Positions 11,401 through 24,240 of a stretch of 64,000 nt of DNA are shown here, piece by piece. Both the position numbers and the translations under genes were made by a program. The first letter of the stretch is position 1. Each line of letters begins with the position of its first letter. The notes below the pieces were generated by a model. It searched no databases. It saw only the letters and a program-made list of their open reading frames with translations, and was not told where the DNA came from. Origin of the DNA: Choanephora cucurbitarum (taxonomy: Eukaryota > Mucoromycota > Mucoromycetes > Mucorales > Choanephoraceae); assembly GCA_025331435.1 (NCBI GenBank), contig JAIWNI010000029.1:62001-126000 (forward strand), read 5' to 3'.

Positions 11401-14215
11401 TATGAGCACTCCTATTGTGGAAATGGAAACAATTGAAACACCTATGGGTTCTCCTGGTTTGCGACCCAAGATGGCACAAAGCCTAAAACAATGCGAATCT
11501 GCAGCGAGCAACACACCCAGCAAGTCACCATCATCTCCACTTCATGCTCCTATTGTCTCTCGCCCTACGTTCCCTAGTATCAAAGACTTCGATATTATTA
11601 AGCCCATCAGTAAAGGTGCATTTGGCTCTGTATTTTTAGCAAAAAAGAGAACTACTGGTGATTATTATGCTATTAAATTCCTCAAGAAGTCTGATATGAT
11701 TGCAAAGAATCAGGTCACCAATGTTAAGGCAGAAAGAATGATTCTGATGTCTCAAACAGACAGTCCATTTGTCACCAAACTGTATTATACCTTTCAATCA
11801 AAAGATTATCTTTACCTCGTACTTGAATATTTGAATGGTGGTGACTGTTCAGCTTTGATCAAGGTGATCGGCAGTCTTCCTGAAGATTGGACTCGGAATT
11901 ATCTTGCTGAAGTTACATTAGGACTCGAGTATTTGCAAAGCAAGAATATTATCCATCGGTAATGCCTACACTGTCTCCTATTCTCTTATCTAATATTTTT
12001 CTTTTTACTATGTCTAGTGATCTCAAGCCAGATAATTTGTTGATTGATCAAAACGGTCATTTGAAACTAACAGACTTTGGTTTGTCAAGAATTGGTTTCC
12101 TCGATCGTCGAGTACGCGATGAATTGACGACTGTGTCCTATCATGATCGTGCACAACCAATTTCACCTGCACCTTCAAGATCAGGTACACCACCTCAATC
12201 GCCTGCCGACCAGCCTTCAACACCTAACGGAGGAGCATATCGCCACTCGTACTTTAGCTTCCTGTTCGATCAATCTCGACAAAGAGTACCTAGTAGTGCA
12301 TCAAATGCTAGTGTAAGCGAAGAAGCAGTATCGTCATCAGAAGCCCGTGGAGCTGAACACAACCATCGCCGACATTTGTCCTCTGCCATATCGGATCCAT
12401 ATACTTCCAATATTTCAGGTATAAGCAAGTCCGATCGAAAAGAAGAAGCTACGCCGCGTCAAGCAGTAGGCACACCTGACTACTTGGCCCCTGAGAGTAT
12501 TCTAGGTACAGGCCAGGACTCAATGGTAGATTGGTGGGCCCTTGGTGTTATCTGTTATGAATTCTTGTATGGTATTCCCCCATTCCATGCAGATACTCCG
12601 GACAAAGTATTTGAAAACATTCTCTCCAGACGCATCGATTGGCATGAGGATGTTGTACAAATATCACCTGAAGCTCGCGATTTTATGGAAAGATTGATGA
12701 CTCTTGATCCCGAGAAGCGTTTGGGTTACAATGGTGCCGAAGAAGTGAAGCGTCACCCATTCTTTAAGAGCATCAACTGGGATACCCTCCTGACCGAAGC
12801 ACCTTCCTTTATCCCTCAACCTGCTGATGCAGAAGACACTGATTACTTTGATTCACGCGGTGCTACTATGCAATTGGCGGCTGAAGAAATCGAATGCCTT
12901 GATGAATCTGCTAGGGCTCAAGTTGAACGTGCAAAAGCTATCATTCGAGAACAGAATCCGGAAAGCGTATCGCCTGTTGCAGACAAGAAACAGAGAAAAG
13001 GCAGTAAACTTGCTAGTAAGAAATCAGAACATTCACCCAAAGAAGAAACTGAAAATGACTCTGATACGACTGAGTTTGGTACATTCACATACAAAAACTT
13101 ACCTGTGCTAGAAAAAGCCAATGAAGATATGATCAGAAAGATCCGGCACGACAGCATTTCTGCTAATGCTATGAGTGATGTCAATTCTAATAAACTTCTT
13201 CAAAAGAAGACATCTTCCAGACCCAAAAGTGGACTTGCTCAAGATATACCAGGCACCCCTACTGGAAATGCATTCACTCCCTCAACGTCGTCCTCTATTT
13301 GCGCAACACCTCTATCTATGTCGCCATCTGTATCTTCCAAATTAAATGTCGTATCTCCACCAGTCAACAGAAAGCCAAACGACCCAACTTTACCTCACAT
13401 ACCAAACAAAATGTCATCTACATCCTCCTCAAAAGAGAGTACACCTCATCGTAGTCGCTCTCTGTCAACACCGTCTTTAGACCCTGTAAAAGCAGCAGCA
13501 GCTATTGCAGCTGTTGCCAACAATAGCACTGGTTATGAGAACCAAGGATCTACTGCATCGAATAGTTCAACGCCGCCTATACATCAGCATCACCATTATC
13601 GCCATGATGATACCCATAGAATGCTTCTCACTTCACCTCTAACTAAACCAGAACGGAAGACCTCTATCACTCACTTCTCTTCGAGGTCTTCGGATCCCCA
13701 TAAGCCAAGACCTTTTGCATGTCTAGTGGCAGATGATAATCCTATCAGTTGTAAAATCATTGAAACGATTCTCCAGATGCTACATTGCCGATGTGTTATT
13801 GTTCGAAATGGTGCACAAGCTATTCGTTCTGCCATGAGCGATGTACGCTATGACATTATTTTCATGGACATCCGAATGCCTATCAGTAAGTATATAAGAC
13901 AATTCATCGGAAAGAACAAGTTGAAACTTACACATCTATCATGTTATAGTTGATGGAGAAACAGCAGCAAGAATGATCAAATCCACAAACAACAACAACA
14001 GACAGACGCCAATTGTCGCTGTAACAGCATATGAGCGTACGGTTCAATTAGCAGGCGCGTTTGATGATATATTGAGCAAGCCAGTAACAAAAGACGTAAT
14101 CTTGAGATGCCTGAACCAGTTTTGCCGATCCATAGCAGTTGAGAATCCTACTGAAGAATTCAATATGACAAAAAACAACAGCATTACACCTTCCATTTCC
14201 TCGTTGAATCAATAA
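5495..14215 (+). CDS. RIM15: Rim15-like PAS / AGC protein kinase with C-terminal receiver domain
   Basis: This is a nutrient/stress kinase of the Rim15/Greatwall group. Six exons (5495-6497, 6560-7327, 7423-9907, 9967-11958, 12018-13885, 13950-14215) sum to 8382 nt, 2793 residues. Order: a long Ser/Thr/Pro-rich N-terminus with polyglutamine (6187-6267); a PAS-like region spanning the 9907/9967 splice; a Cys/His motif (LCRVCERLVVA then QHSELC, near 10545-10610) like the Rim15 zinc finger; and a kinase domain from IKDFDIIKPISKGAFGSVF (about 11580). The kinase domain has VLEYLNGGDC, HRDLKPDNL (spliced across 11958/12018) and DFGLSR, then an insert of about 130 residues before GTPDYLAPES, as in Greatwall kinases. 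The C-terminal receiver has VADDNP, the phospho-acceptor Asp in FMDIRMP (13867-13869), and conserved T and K in VAVTAY and SKPV. Its length exceeds yeast Rim15. Confidence 0.93.
6187..6267 (+). repeat. CAG/CAA repeat encoding polyglutamine
   Basis: A run of mixed CAG and CAA codons gives a near-continuous tract of about 25 Gln residues, interrupted by Leu, in the disordered N-terminus of the Rim15-like kinase. Codon mixing suggests it is less unstable than a pure CAG run. Confidence 0.9.
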
Positions 14216-15102
14216 AAAGCAGTTTTTTTTACGGATCATTATATTTTTCTTTACGAGTAAAATAACAAGCTAGTTTGTAATTGCTGTCGATAAGCCGTTG
14301 ATCCTGATACTGAATTGGCAGGCTAGCATACTGGATCTTATCTTGACAATGAGAACACTCGTATATAAACAATGGAGTATAAAGAATACATCAATTGGCT
14401 TGATCTTTTCAGGTCAAGTGATAATCACAACAAGCGAAGTACAATGGTCGATGATAGTCGATATATCACCCAACGAAACTATTTCGTTTATTGAATGAAC
14501 CAAAATATAGTCAGAAGGCGCTTCTTATTTGGCTCCTATTTTTTCGAGTACATCTAGCAGTTGCAGTTACGTCCTCAGGTGCGTATCGCAGTTAGATTTG
14601 ATTGATTTTGTTTGCCTGGCTTCTTGCAAAGGTAACCTTGAACTCCCAAAGCAACAGATTTTTATCGCTGTCGTTGACAATCCAAGGATCAACCTCTTGA
14701 TCGACACAATTAGAATTTTCACTTGTACTTTCCAAGGCAAAGGAAGGAGAGCTGGAGTCGAACATGCTGTTTATACTACTACTAAAGCTACATGTGTAGC
14801 ATAAGCAACTGTTTCACCAACACTCAGAGAACAGCCATTGGGAGCAATTTCAAGAAGAGTCTTGACAAAAAGAAAACAACGAAGCTATGATTGAGATTAG
14901 TACAACCTGACATCAAGAATTCAGTTTGTTGTTAGAGCTTTAGCGACTAGTAATGAGCCCAAAAAATCGAGTTATGGGTCGATTTTTCTTTAGGCGAGCC
15001 TATCTCTGGTGTACGACCTTTTTTCTTGCTTGAATTTACTTTTTAAGTCCGCACAATTTATTTATTTTTATTGCAAGAAAAAGAAACATTCTTAATACAC
15101 GA
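14216..15102. other. Intergenic with one weak minus-strand ORF
   Basis: There is no confident gene. A minus-strand frame at 14592-14765 (57 residues, with VDPWIVNDSDKNLLLWEF) looks protein-like but is unrecognised. A small inverted repeat lies around 14960-14990 (AAAAAATCGA ... TCGATTTTT). Confidence 0.35.
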
Positions 15103-17307
15103 ATGCTTTCCGAAAATACTATACAGTCGACGTCTCACGGAGTAAGCAGTTTTCTTACTCGAAGACATTCAACAGGCGATTATAATGGACACAGTCCTCT
15201 CGTTTTGCCACCATATCCACCTTCTGTACCTGAACAAACATGCCGAGAATTTACAGCCCCTGAAGGCACATATACCTTAGGACATTCTATTTTCATTAGC
15301 TCGATGCACCCACTTTATTCGGTCGGAACTACAGCTAGCTTAGTTTCGATAAAATACAAAGAATTAGTGACAAGCAGTCTACAGAGATACGAACCACAGC
15401 CAGGCGCTCGAAGCTTTCGTCGTATGTTCAGTCAAGGCAGTACCCCAACAGTCGATCTGTTCGAAGATCAGTACAGCTCGCCTTCTCATACTTCGACTCA
15501 AAAAGAGGGGCCTGTTATTGTGTCACCAACCAGTTCCGAAAACAATGAACTATCTCCTACCCCTTCCTCTTCTACCCTTTCATTTCTCTCCAGAAACCAT
15601 ACACTCAATAGACACACAAGAATGCCAAGAATAAGCATCACAAAGACACACTCAAGTTTTGTACAACAAATCATAACTAATGACCAACTAGCAAAAATCC
15701 TAATGGCTCGTACAAGCGACGATACTAATTTGTTCTATAATTGTGGAACCAGCTTTATTTGGGTAGATGCGGCTGGCCATCCCAAGGTAATGTTACAGAT
15801 ATTGTTTTGATTCGGGTTTGTTTATCATCTCTTTACTTGTAGGAACCATTATCGCGCATAGTGTTTGCAAAAGCATGTCCAACATCACACGACGTAAATC
15901 TTCTTACGCGCGGAGCAGACCATTTGGATATCATTATAGGTTTTACTACAGGCGATATTGTTTGGTTTGATCCGTTATGCAACAAATATGGTCGCATCAA
16001 TAAAAGTGTAAGTTTTCTCTATCAGTTAAACTTTTGTGTACCTGACCCTATCTCATCACTCAATACATATGTCAGGGCATCATGAATTCTTCTCCAATTA
16101 CTATGATTAAATGGCTGCAGGGTCAAGAGAACCTATTCATGGCTGCATTTCAAAATGGGATGATTATGGTTTTTGATAAAGATAAAGAAGACGAGTTTTT
16201 TATTGACGGACAGCCCAAACCAGGTTATCAACGCTCAGCCGAACAGAGTAACGAAAAAGATCTGTATGTGTATTAGTATATCCATCATTACGATGAGACA
16301 AATAGATGCACAGGACTCACTTCAACATTGAACAAACACTTCGCATTAGATTCAAAGTATCTAAACCTCTGCCGAAAGTTTCATTGAAACACAATCCTGT
16401 TTCCTGTTGGAAGTTATCAGATAAGCCTCTTACTGCATTTGCATTTTCACCTGACTGTCAGCATGTGGCTGTAGTTGGCTTGGATGGTCTTCTTCGGATC
16501 ATCAACTTTGTTCATGAAACGTAAGTGTGTGCGTTTTTTCTTCTTCTTTGATATGAATCAATTGACTTTGATCAAACAGAATGCATGACGTGTTTGAATC
16601 GTATTATGGAGGATTGAATTGCGTTGCATGGAGTCCAGATGGAAGATACATCATTGTAAGCAACAAGATATTGAACTGAATCATACATGGCACATATCAA
16701 TAGAACCCCCTCAAATTGTTAAATAGACTGGCGGTCAAGATGATCTTGTTACTATTTGGGCATTTAGAGAACAACGCATAATAGCCAGATGCCAAGGACA
16801 TAAATCTTGGGTAAATCAAATCAATCGATAGCTACTCATCAATTGACTGACTAGGATTTTTTAAAAAAAGGTCTCAAGCGTAGCTTTCGATCCATGGCGA
16901 TGTGATGAAAAAGTTTATCGCTTTGCTAGTGTCGGCGAAGACGCTAAACTCATTCTATGGGATTTCTCGGTGGCTGCATTGCACAAACCAAAAACAGTAC
17001 GTACTGAATGAATTTTTTTTCAATGAAAACTAGTATTCTGATTGGGCAATAGAAGGCAGCAAACAGATACAGAAGTGTCTCGGTCTCATCAACTAATGTA
17101 CAGCCTGTTCCAAATGTATTGACTGCATTAGGAGAGAAAAAGACCATGGTGCATTCTGCGCAATCAAAAAGCGACGTTGCATACCTACAACCCTCAATGG
17201 TAGAAACGATTCATGGAGATCCATGTGTGGGTGTGTATTTTAGAGAGGACGTGCTGATTACCACTGACAAAAGAGGACGGGTTCATACTTGGAAAAGACC
17301 AGTCTAA
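15103..17307 (+). CDS. creC: WD40-repeat protein, CreC/WDR20 family
   Basis: In ascomycetes CreC stabilises the deubiquitinase CreB in carbon catabolite repression; WDR20 does the same for USP12/46. Eight exons (15103-15786, 15843-16007, 16076-16263, 16314-16520, 16580-16655, 16727-16810, 16871-16996, 17053-17307) join in frame to 594 residues. The family core reads [20 protein letters not shown], then [19 protein letters not shown] and [22 protein letters not shown] blades follow: [68 protein letters not shown]. The last blade ends [11 protein letters not shown]. Seven short introns interrupt it. The N-terminus is Ser/Thr/Pro-rich. Ortholog assignment rests on domain order and remembered family motifs. 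Confidence 0.88.
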
Positions 17308-17990
17308 TCGTAAAGATAATAAAGATAAATCCAAACCTCAACGCATGCGACTGATAGCATCTATCAACTCTGTTGTCTTGTTCCAAACAAGAATCGTAGG
17401 AAGAGACTAACAGGGCCAAGTCAAATAAGCTTCTTATAAACTTCAGAAGAAAACTGTCTATCTGCATGAATAGGAAACATATAAGGTTTATTCTCAGATC
17501 AGACGTTTTGAATCACAGATTGACAGCATAAGTAAATGGACAATGATAGAGTACGATTATGATTTCACTCATCCTCAGTATAAAGCATTTTGGAAATCGC
17601 TAAACAGAAACTGGATCTAAAATACTATGTTTATTGATCAAGAGACAACCAATGTATGTACAGTTTAAGTTTTAGCCAAGCAATACTCATTACATAGGCT
17701 ATGTAATGGCTTAATTATTTACCGAGTGTTTCGATGGTTACATATATCTTAATTTCAAAAAGACTTTTGCAATGAAATCATTGTTTCCACTGTCTAGAAT
17801 CTGAAGAAGAAAAAATAAAGTAACATCTAACAAAATGAGATTATTCATTTATCTATGCTTTTGATTACAGTAGTTTAGTCCAATAGGTAAATATTATATG
17901 TTTAGGGATTATATCAACTTTCGAAAATAATGTACAGTTATAAAAAGAAGTAAAGGGTATGTTGGTGTCCTTTCTTTTTTGGTAAAGGTA
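17308..17990. other. Intergenic (convergent 3' regions)
   Basis: This AT-rich spacer lies between two convergent genes. No gene, repeat or RNA was recognised. Confidence 0.5.
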
Positions 17991-19474
17991 TTATTGCTTT
18001 TCTATATCGGCTCGCTTGGATTGAGTGTTGGAATTCTTTTTCAAGAAAGCAGGAAGCCATGAGAATTTAGATGCCTTTTGTGTAGTGTCTGATTTAGGAT
18101 CTTTTTCTGAATTTGGTTGGGTCTCTGTCTTCTTCTGTCTGCATGTCTGTTTTCTGTTGTCTTTGTGATTGCTGCTGCCTTCACCATTATCTTGATCTTC
18201 GCTGTCGCTACTACTGCTACTAGAACTTTCTTCAGGATGCACAACTTCTTGAGTATAATATTCGTGCCTTGTAGGAGGAGGAGTAGGGAAGTATTTGTAG
18301 TAAGCATTTAGTACGGCAAATAGGGCATACGTCACTAGACTCAAGCCAAGAATTACCATGAAGAATCGACCACCACCTGTAGTGGCTAGTTTGTTGACAG
18401 CAGCAGCAACCATATTCTTCTCTCCTGATTCATTATCTTTTGCCAGAGAATCCCAAAAGAAGCCAGACATAGTACCAAACAGAGCAGCTCGTCCACCAAA
18501 ACCAATACGACCAAGCGTATGTATTATAAAAGCCTCCCATTTTCTCGCCCCAGGTTCGCTTGTCTTTAGATCTTGAATGAAATTTCCACTGACAGCATTG
18601 ATTATCTGAGTAGTAAAAGCAATGAGGAAAGCAATCCCTAGCAAGCCAATTCCTGCTCTACCAAGGGTAGAACCCGTCCAAGAAGCAGGAAACGTTTTAC
18701 TTGAAGCGGTGGCCTGCTGCTCTTCTGATGTTTGAAATATCATTTGAATAACATAGTAAGCATAGGCAGTATAAACCAGTCCACTGACAAATGGTGACAG
18801 ACGATATCTGAAAAAATTCTTCTTTTTGCTAAAACTGGCATCACTGCCTTGACCTGTGATAGCTTCCCACATTCTAAAATGATGATGATGAGTTGATGCA
18901 AAAATGAAATAAAACACAGCGAAATTATTACCTCCATATGATGTACAACACCAAGCCTACAGCCATAATAATCAAAATAGTTCTTCCAATTGTAGGAATT
19001 CCTCCAAGTAACAAGAATGCTCCCTAAGGCCATTATTGTTAGTATACATTATGATCCCTATTAAGATGGTTTATAGTTTACTTGAGGAGACTCATTTCCA
19101 GAACTTCCATTCGGTGTCCAAGCACCAGTTACGTTACTGATCGTCAGTACACCAATACAACCATAGACTACGCCTTTAGCGATAAAGCCTACTCTTCCTA
19201 CCCATTTAACAAATTGTTTGTGCTTCTTTCGAACACCGCCTTGATAAAAGTGCAATTGGCTATCCGATGAATTGTTGTTGGTAAGCTTAGGTGGAGCTGA
19301 AATGACAGATCGATCTGCTTTTGCCGAGGACGATTTGGGATTTTTAGATGGCTCTTCATGAACAGATTTTGTTGCCTTCCTTTTAAAGAAACTCTTCTCA
19401 ACTGTTGGCTGTTTAGTCAATACACTCTCTTCATCATGCGACTTTTTTCTTTTTGAAAATAAGCCCTCGAACAT
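17991..19474 (-). CDS. DUF1206-like multi-pass membrane protein
   Basis: Three exons (19082-19474, 18932-19023, 17991-18873) give 455 residues. A charged, Ser/Lys-rich cytosolic N-terminus of about 85 residues precedes three repeats of a paired transmembrane unit. Each repeat opens with a motif like VGRVGFIAKGVVYGCIGVL, LGRAGIGLLGIAFLIAF or LGRIGFGGRAALFGTMSGF, matching the pattern I associate with DUF1206 (two TM helices per repeat, six in all). The C-terminus is hydrophilic with an acidic SSSSSSSDSEDQDNGEG stretch and Lys-rich tail. The function of the family is unknown. The DUF assignment is from memory of the repeat pattern and should be checked against Pfam. Confidence 0.75.
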
Positions 19475-20905
19475 AGGAAATAAGTATGTATAAGAAAAAA
19501 TTAGGTATAAATAAAGTAAAAGAGAAACAAAAAAAAAAGAATTGAAAAAGTTGACATTATTTCAATTTATAAGTTCCCAATTAAGGTAGGATGGTTTCAT
19601 CATTATGACGTAGAAATTGTCTTCTTTTGGAAAATTGATCAACACAAAACTCTAGATGAGTTTATTTTCTGGCTTTCTATAGGATTAGTACCAGAGGTGG
19701 CAGTTGTATCACCAGTTGTTTCTCAATAATACTGTCTTTGATCGAATGACGACGGTTCTTTTTTTTTCTTGTGTATAGATGTAGCTATGATGTCTGTCTG
19801 TCATACATTCCCTTCTTTCTTGAAATATTAAACGGATACTGCCAATATAGAAATCAGCCCTTGCTTATTTACAGCCAATAGGTATGTGTCACCATCAGTT
19901 CTGTCATAAGCATATGCAAGTTAATTACTTTATTTCAGATGTTAATGTTTAAAGAATCAACTGTGAAGAATTGCATCATGTACTGAAATCCTTAGTACTG
20001 CTATTAATTGATCATTGTGAGCATGGCTAATTAGAGCCTCACTTAAAGATAAGTATGTCTGTATAACCAAAAAAAAAAAGGACAAAGGATCGACATCAGA
20101 CAAGGCCTCTATTTCTCAACACTACCTATATCATTCGGTTAATGAAAATATCACTTGAGATGTGGGAGATTAGACTTTAATAGACTGAGATCTATGTTCA
20201 AGAAACCGCATGTATGTTTAAACAGTTTATATCTGCAAAATCATCATAAGCCTCCTTTTTTTCTTTTTGCAAAATCATCTTGAACTAAGAAACTCGCTTA
20301 ATCGCCTTCCATAGGAGTAAACATCATTGTCACAAGTCATTTACTGATAGAGAATAATTATAGATATCTTCTGACAAAGACAACTATTGTTTCAAACATC
20401 TTTATGTGTTTTTCTCTTTGTTGTACAGCTTTCTTGCTTAACAGGGTCTCAACAATCACAGTACTAAAATGTTATGCCTTACAGAGCAAGGTTTTGGATC
20501 TTAGTTTGTACATAATTGCCTGAATATCAAAACAAGGTTATCAAGTAAAGGTTTAGTAATAAGACAGTGAAAGAAAACTGCAAATGATGAGTCATTTTTC
20601 TTGTCTATTAAGTTATTATATTCGTATCCTACAAATGCTAGAGCACCTATTTCTGTGCTATTTGCAGCAACTCATGTAACAATTAAAGATATTCACAAGA
20701 GAAAATAATTAGCGCTTTTTGAACTCTTGTAAAATTAAGCTATTATTTCTTATTCAAAAACAACAATACTTAAAGAGTACAAGTCTATTTGCCCTAATTC
20801 ATACTCCAACAATTGGACGTCAGAATACAGAAATTTCCCCTTATCATACATTAACTTTTGATATAGGCATAGATGCATATTCATTGAAAGATAATATGCC
20901 AAATA
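19475..20905. other. Gene-free AT-rich interval
   Basis: About 1.4 kb with many stop codons in all frames and several homopolymer A/T runs. No gene, RNA or repeat was recognised. Confidence 0.5.
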
Positions 20906-21106
20906 TTGTATTCAATTAGCTTGCTTGCTTTTGCTTTGTTGTCAACTAATGTCTTCTTTTTCGCTGAAACACAGGCTTATGTCGTATCTGATGTACCTTT
21001 GTCTGTTGACGCAAGCATTATGCTTGCTAATTCAAGTGGTACAAACTATATCTATAGCGCAGCATTTACCAGTGATTGTACTTTTGTTAGCTCGAAATGC
21101 TTATGA
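20906..21106 (+). pseudogene. Possible relic of a small secreted protein
   Basis: The frame reads a hydrophobic signal-like start (ISLLAFALLSTNVFFFAETQ) and continues to VSSKCL before a stop. There is no ATG at its start (TTG only), and no continuation with a compatible splice was found. It may be the eroded 5' end of a secreted-protein gene or chance. Confidence 0.2.
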
Positions 21107-22673
21107 GATCGAGCGCGTATTAGAGGAGACGGTGATGAGTATGGCCGGAATAACATCATGATCGGGAAGACCCTTATTATCGGGATTATAACAGAGAGGT
21201 TAAATGCATCATACTTTTGCCGTTTGTTATCAAAGCTACAGTTGCTGCCACTGCTATAGTTACCGCTACTTTTTGTTATTATTTCTGTTAGCAATGCACG
21301 TGTGATTATTGATGTAATTATCTCTTAGAGCCAAAGTTAAGGTCAGCAACAGGAGGTCAATATAAATAGCTGCACTACGATTTGAAAATCTGTGGGTTTC
21401 CTGGATCTCTTGAATTTTTTTTAGCGCTAGAAACAGTGGATTTCTTAGATTAGAAAAAATTACTATGCTAGATTCCTTTGTTCATCCTCCATTTAAAAAC
21501 ATGACTTCCTTGGATTTTTCTTTAGTAATAGATGGTTCTGGTTGGCTATTTAGAATAACCAATATATACTCATAATGCTCATACAAATTCAAAATACAAG
21601 TAGTGGTCAAGGTATTTCTATTCAAGTAAAGTAAAGGAAGTAAGGTGATAACGCGAAGCTATTTTCTTATCTAGTCAAAGTCAATTCTACGTTTGAAATT
21701 TCTTTCATGTGTTCAATTTTATCTGTGTCATCACTAGCTCTCCAGAGGTTTTCAACAAATAATTTGATGAATGCGCAAGGCCTTCTGCAAAGGCTGGCTA
21801 CTTATACTCGTATCTGACTTTGGTATCTCAAGGTAAACAGTATCATGATTTCGAATCCTCTCAGATAGTTGTATGTCTATTCTGAGAGCTTGCTTGAAAA
21901 CTTCAGAAGTCTTTGCAAACGTTCTTCTTCTGATAGTTGCTATCAAGTAATTGCAATCAAGCAACTTACCATGCAAACGTCTGAGGGAACATCATCATAT
22001 CTTTCTGTTCGTTTTTTCAGCAAACGATAGTAAGTTGTGATAGTTTTCTCCACTTTGGCAGTAAGCTTCTCCTACTCGCTGACGATTATCATGCTCATTT
22101 TTTTTTGAGCTTGATTTGTAATTTAGCTGTGTCCATAGAAAGTGCGTTGGGAGTTTCATATAGACAACAAAGACCAATATAAAAAAACAACAAGAAACCT
22201 ACATCCTAGGGTATGCATTTTTCATCCATGCATTTTTGGGCGAATCACAATGAAGAAAGATCGTGGTTTATTGCGCTTTATTTGGCAAATAAAAGAGAAA
22301 GATAGAACTTTGGTAATCCTAAAGTGTAAAATGCATTTTCTACCAATGTGGCTCTATTACTGCGCTTGAAACTCCGGTATATATTCGGACTGGAATTATC
22401 CGCCTTCTCTAAAGCTCTGGAGACATCTGTGCCTAACACCTTTTACTTTTTGTCTCTTGCTTCAAAGTAGCTTTGTTTGGATTGAAAGAGAGGAACCACA
22501 ATAGATAAAGCGTTTTGCTTGGGAGCATTAAAATCAACTGGAATTTCGCTTAATGAATAAATCGAATCCGACAAGGTTTTGCTTTAGTCTTGTTTCTGAT
22601 TGGCTCATATCATGCTTACTAAACCTTGGAAGTTAATGACGCGAAAATAATCTTTTCTCCCATGAAAGAGAGT
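21107..22673. other. Gene-free AT-rich interval upstream of SOD1
   Basis: No gene was supported. Small frames at 21752-21976 and 22142-22369 lack any recognisable motif and have unremarkable codon use. Confidence 0.45.
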
Positions 22674-22680
22674 TATAAAT
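22674..22680 (+). promoter_or_regulatory. TATA-box candidate of SOD1
   Basis: TATAAAT lies 70-76 bp upstream of the SOD1 ATG at 22750 and is followed by a long CT-rich stretch (22689-22741), an arrangement common in strongly expressed fungal genes. Confidence 0.5.
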
Positions 22681-22749
22681 AAGCATTAGTTTTTTCGCAT
22701 TCTCTTTTTCTTTTTCTTTTTCTTCTAATTTCTTTAATTTCTGTATAAA

Positions 22750-23390
22750 ATGGTTAACGCTATTGCTGTTCTTAAGGGTGCCGACATCTCTGGTGTTGTC
22801 AAGTTCTCTCAAGCTTCCGAAGATGCTCCCGTCGTTGTTGACGCTTCTTTCACTGGTTTGAAGCCCGGCAAGCACGGTTTCCACATTCACGAATTTGGTG
22901 ACAACACTAACGGTAAAGAGAAACTAGAAGGGAGAGATTGATAGGTTGTGTCAAGGATATTGATTGTTATTTTAGGTTGTATTTCTGCTGGTCCTCACTA
23001 CAACCCTCACGGTAAGACCCACGGTGCTCCCGAAGCCGAAGTTCGTCATGCTGGTGATTTGGGTAACATCACCGCCAACGCCTCTGGTGAAGCTACCTTG
23101 AAGGTTGAAGATTCTCAATTAAAGTTGATCGGTCCTTTGTCTATTATTGGGTAAGTCATAAAAAAGACGTGTGTTTCATGCTCAGCTTAACTCACATCTG
23201 TCACAGCCGTACTGTTATCGTCCACGCTGATGAAGATGATCTTGGTCTTGGTGGTCACGAACTCTCTGCTACCACTGGTAACGCTGGTGATCGTTTGGCT
23301 TGTGGTGTTATTGGTGGTAAGTTCTTTAATTAAAAAAAAAAAAGATCAATTGACTGATGACGTTCCCCTCCCCTTGTAGTTACCAAATAA
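22750..23390 (+). CDS. SOD1: Cu/Zn superoxide dismutase
   Basis: The enzyme converts superoxide to O2 and H2O2 in the cytosol and intermembrane space. Four exons (22750-22912, 22976-23150, 23207-23316, 23380-23390) give 152 residues, the usual length. Metal ligands are visible: [10 protein letters not shown] (Cu ligands His-x-His), the conserved disulfide Cys in [11 protein letters not shown], the bridging and Zn-site histidines in [22 protein letters not shown], and [14 protein letters not shown] with the last Cu-ligand His. The C-terminus is [16 protein letters not shown]. The last exon codes only four residues (one shared codon, then VTK and stop splits). All three introns are 50-65 nt. 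The product H2O2 is the substrate of the catalase about 14 kb away. Confidence 0.97.
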
Positions 23391-23500
23391 GTCAAAACAC
23401 ACTTTTATTAATTTTTCGTAAAAGAAAAATCTTTTGTTTATTAAAGAAACCCTTATTTATCTGTACAATACTTTTTTAAGTGATTAACTTGTTGTTTTCT

Positions 23501-23950
23501 TTATTGCTGATAAAGGGAGTTGGAAGATACAGTTTCAAGTTCATGTATCATGTCAAGTAAGACTGTTTTTGTTACAGCTTGTGAAGAAAGTTGAGCCAAA
23601 TCGTGGACCAGTGTATTCTTTTGAGGTATAGTCAAAAAGTGATAGTTTTTGAGTAAGTAAAGATACACCTTGTTTGGTAGGTAAGCATTGCTTAGCAAGC
23701 TATAAAAGAACTGATGTAGTGCATCAAGCAGATGAGTTCGTGATGGGATGGTGAGATCTGTTTTTGCTTGGGCTGATCGAAGTAAATCTTCGCAGTCGCC
23801 TTCTTCTAATACTGCAAGCTCAGTCTCGAGATAAATACACCAATCCGTGCACTCCTCAACAAACTCTATTGTCCATGAAGCAACCTTATCTGATGCGCAT
23901 TGATTGAGAAGTGTAGTATAATTGACTATAGTGTTTATAAGTGAATTCAT
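23501..23950 (-). CDS. Uncharacterised 149-residue helical protein
   Basis: A single-exon frame with an ATG start encodes MNSLINTIVNYTTLLNQ... The composition is soluble and Leu-rich, with predicted helices (LLDALHQFFYSLLSNAYL, YLYLLKNYHFL). There is no signal peptide, TM segment or catalytic motif. It lies tail-to-tail with SOD1, 110 bp from its stop. Codon use and the long frame in an AT-rich region support coding. I do not recognise the family. Confidence 0.6.
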   Translation of the reverse strand: MNSLINTIVNYTTLLNQCASDKVASWTIEFVEECTDWCIYLETELAVLEEGDCEDLLRSAQAKTDLTIPSRTHLLDALHQFFYSLLSNAYLPNKVYLYLLKNYHFLTIPQKNTLVHDLAQLSSQAVTKTVLLDMIHELETVSSNSLYQQ

Positions 23951-24240
23951 GCATACACTGTTCTTGAAAGTTATTTACAAAAAAAAAAAGGAAGGTAAAT
24001 TTCAAATTGAACTAGTGAATTTGTGTCAAGTGTATTTTATGCATAAAAGTGTCAATTATAATGTAATTTTTTTTTTTTTATAAATGTATATTTTACAGTG
24101 TAGCTTTTTTTTAAGAGAGAGAGAGAGGGGAAAAGAAAACAGAAAGAGAGGGGTCTAATACAAAGAGAAAAGAAAAGGATACATTGTTCCCCTTCCTTTT
24201 TAGTGTCTCAAAAAGGAAATGAGATACCATATATACAGGA
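23951..24240. other. Spacer with GA-rich run
   Basis: This 290-bp interval has poly-A and poly-T runs and a GAGAGAGAGAG-type purine tract at about 24114-24155. No gene is seen. Confidence 0.5.
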
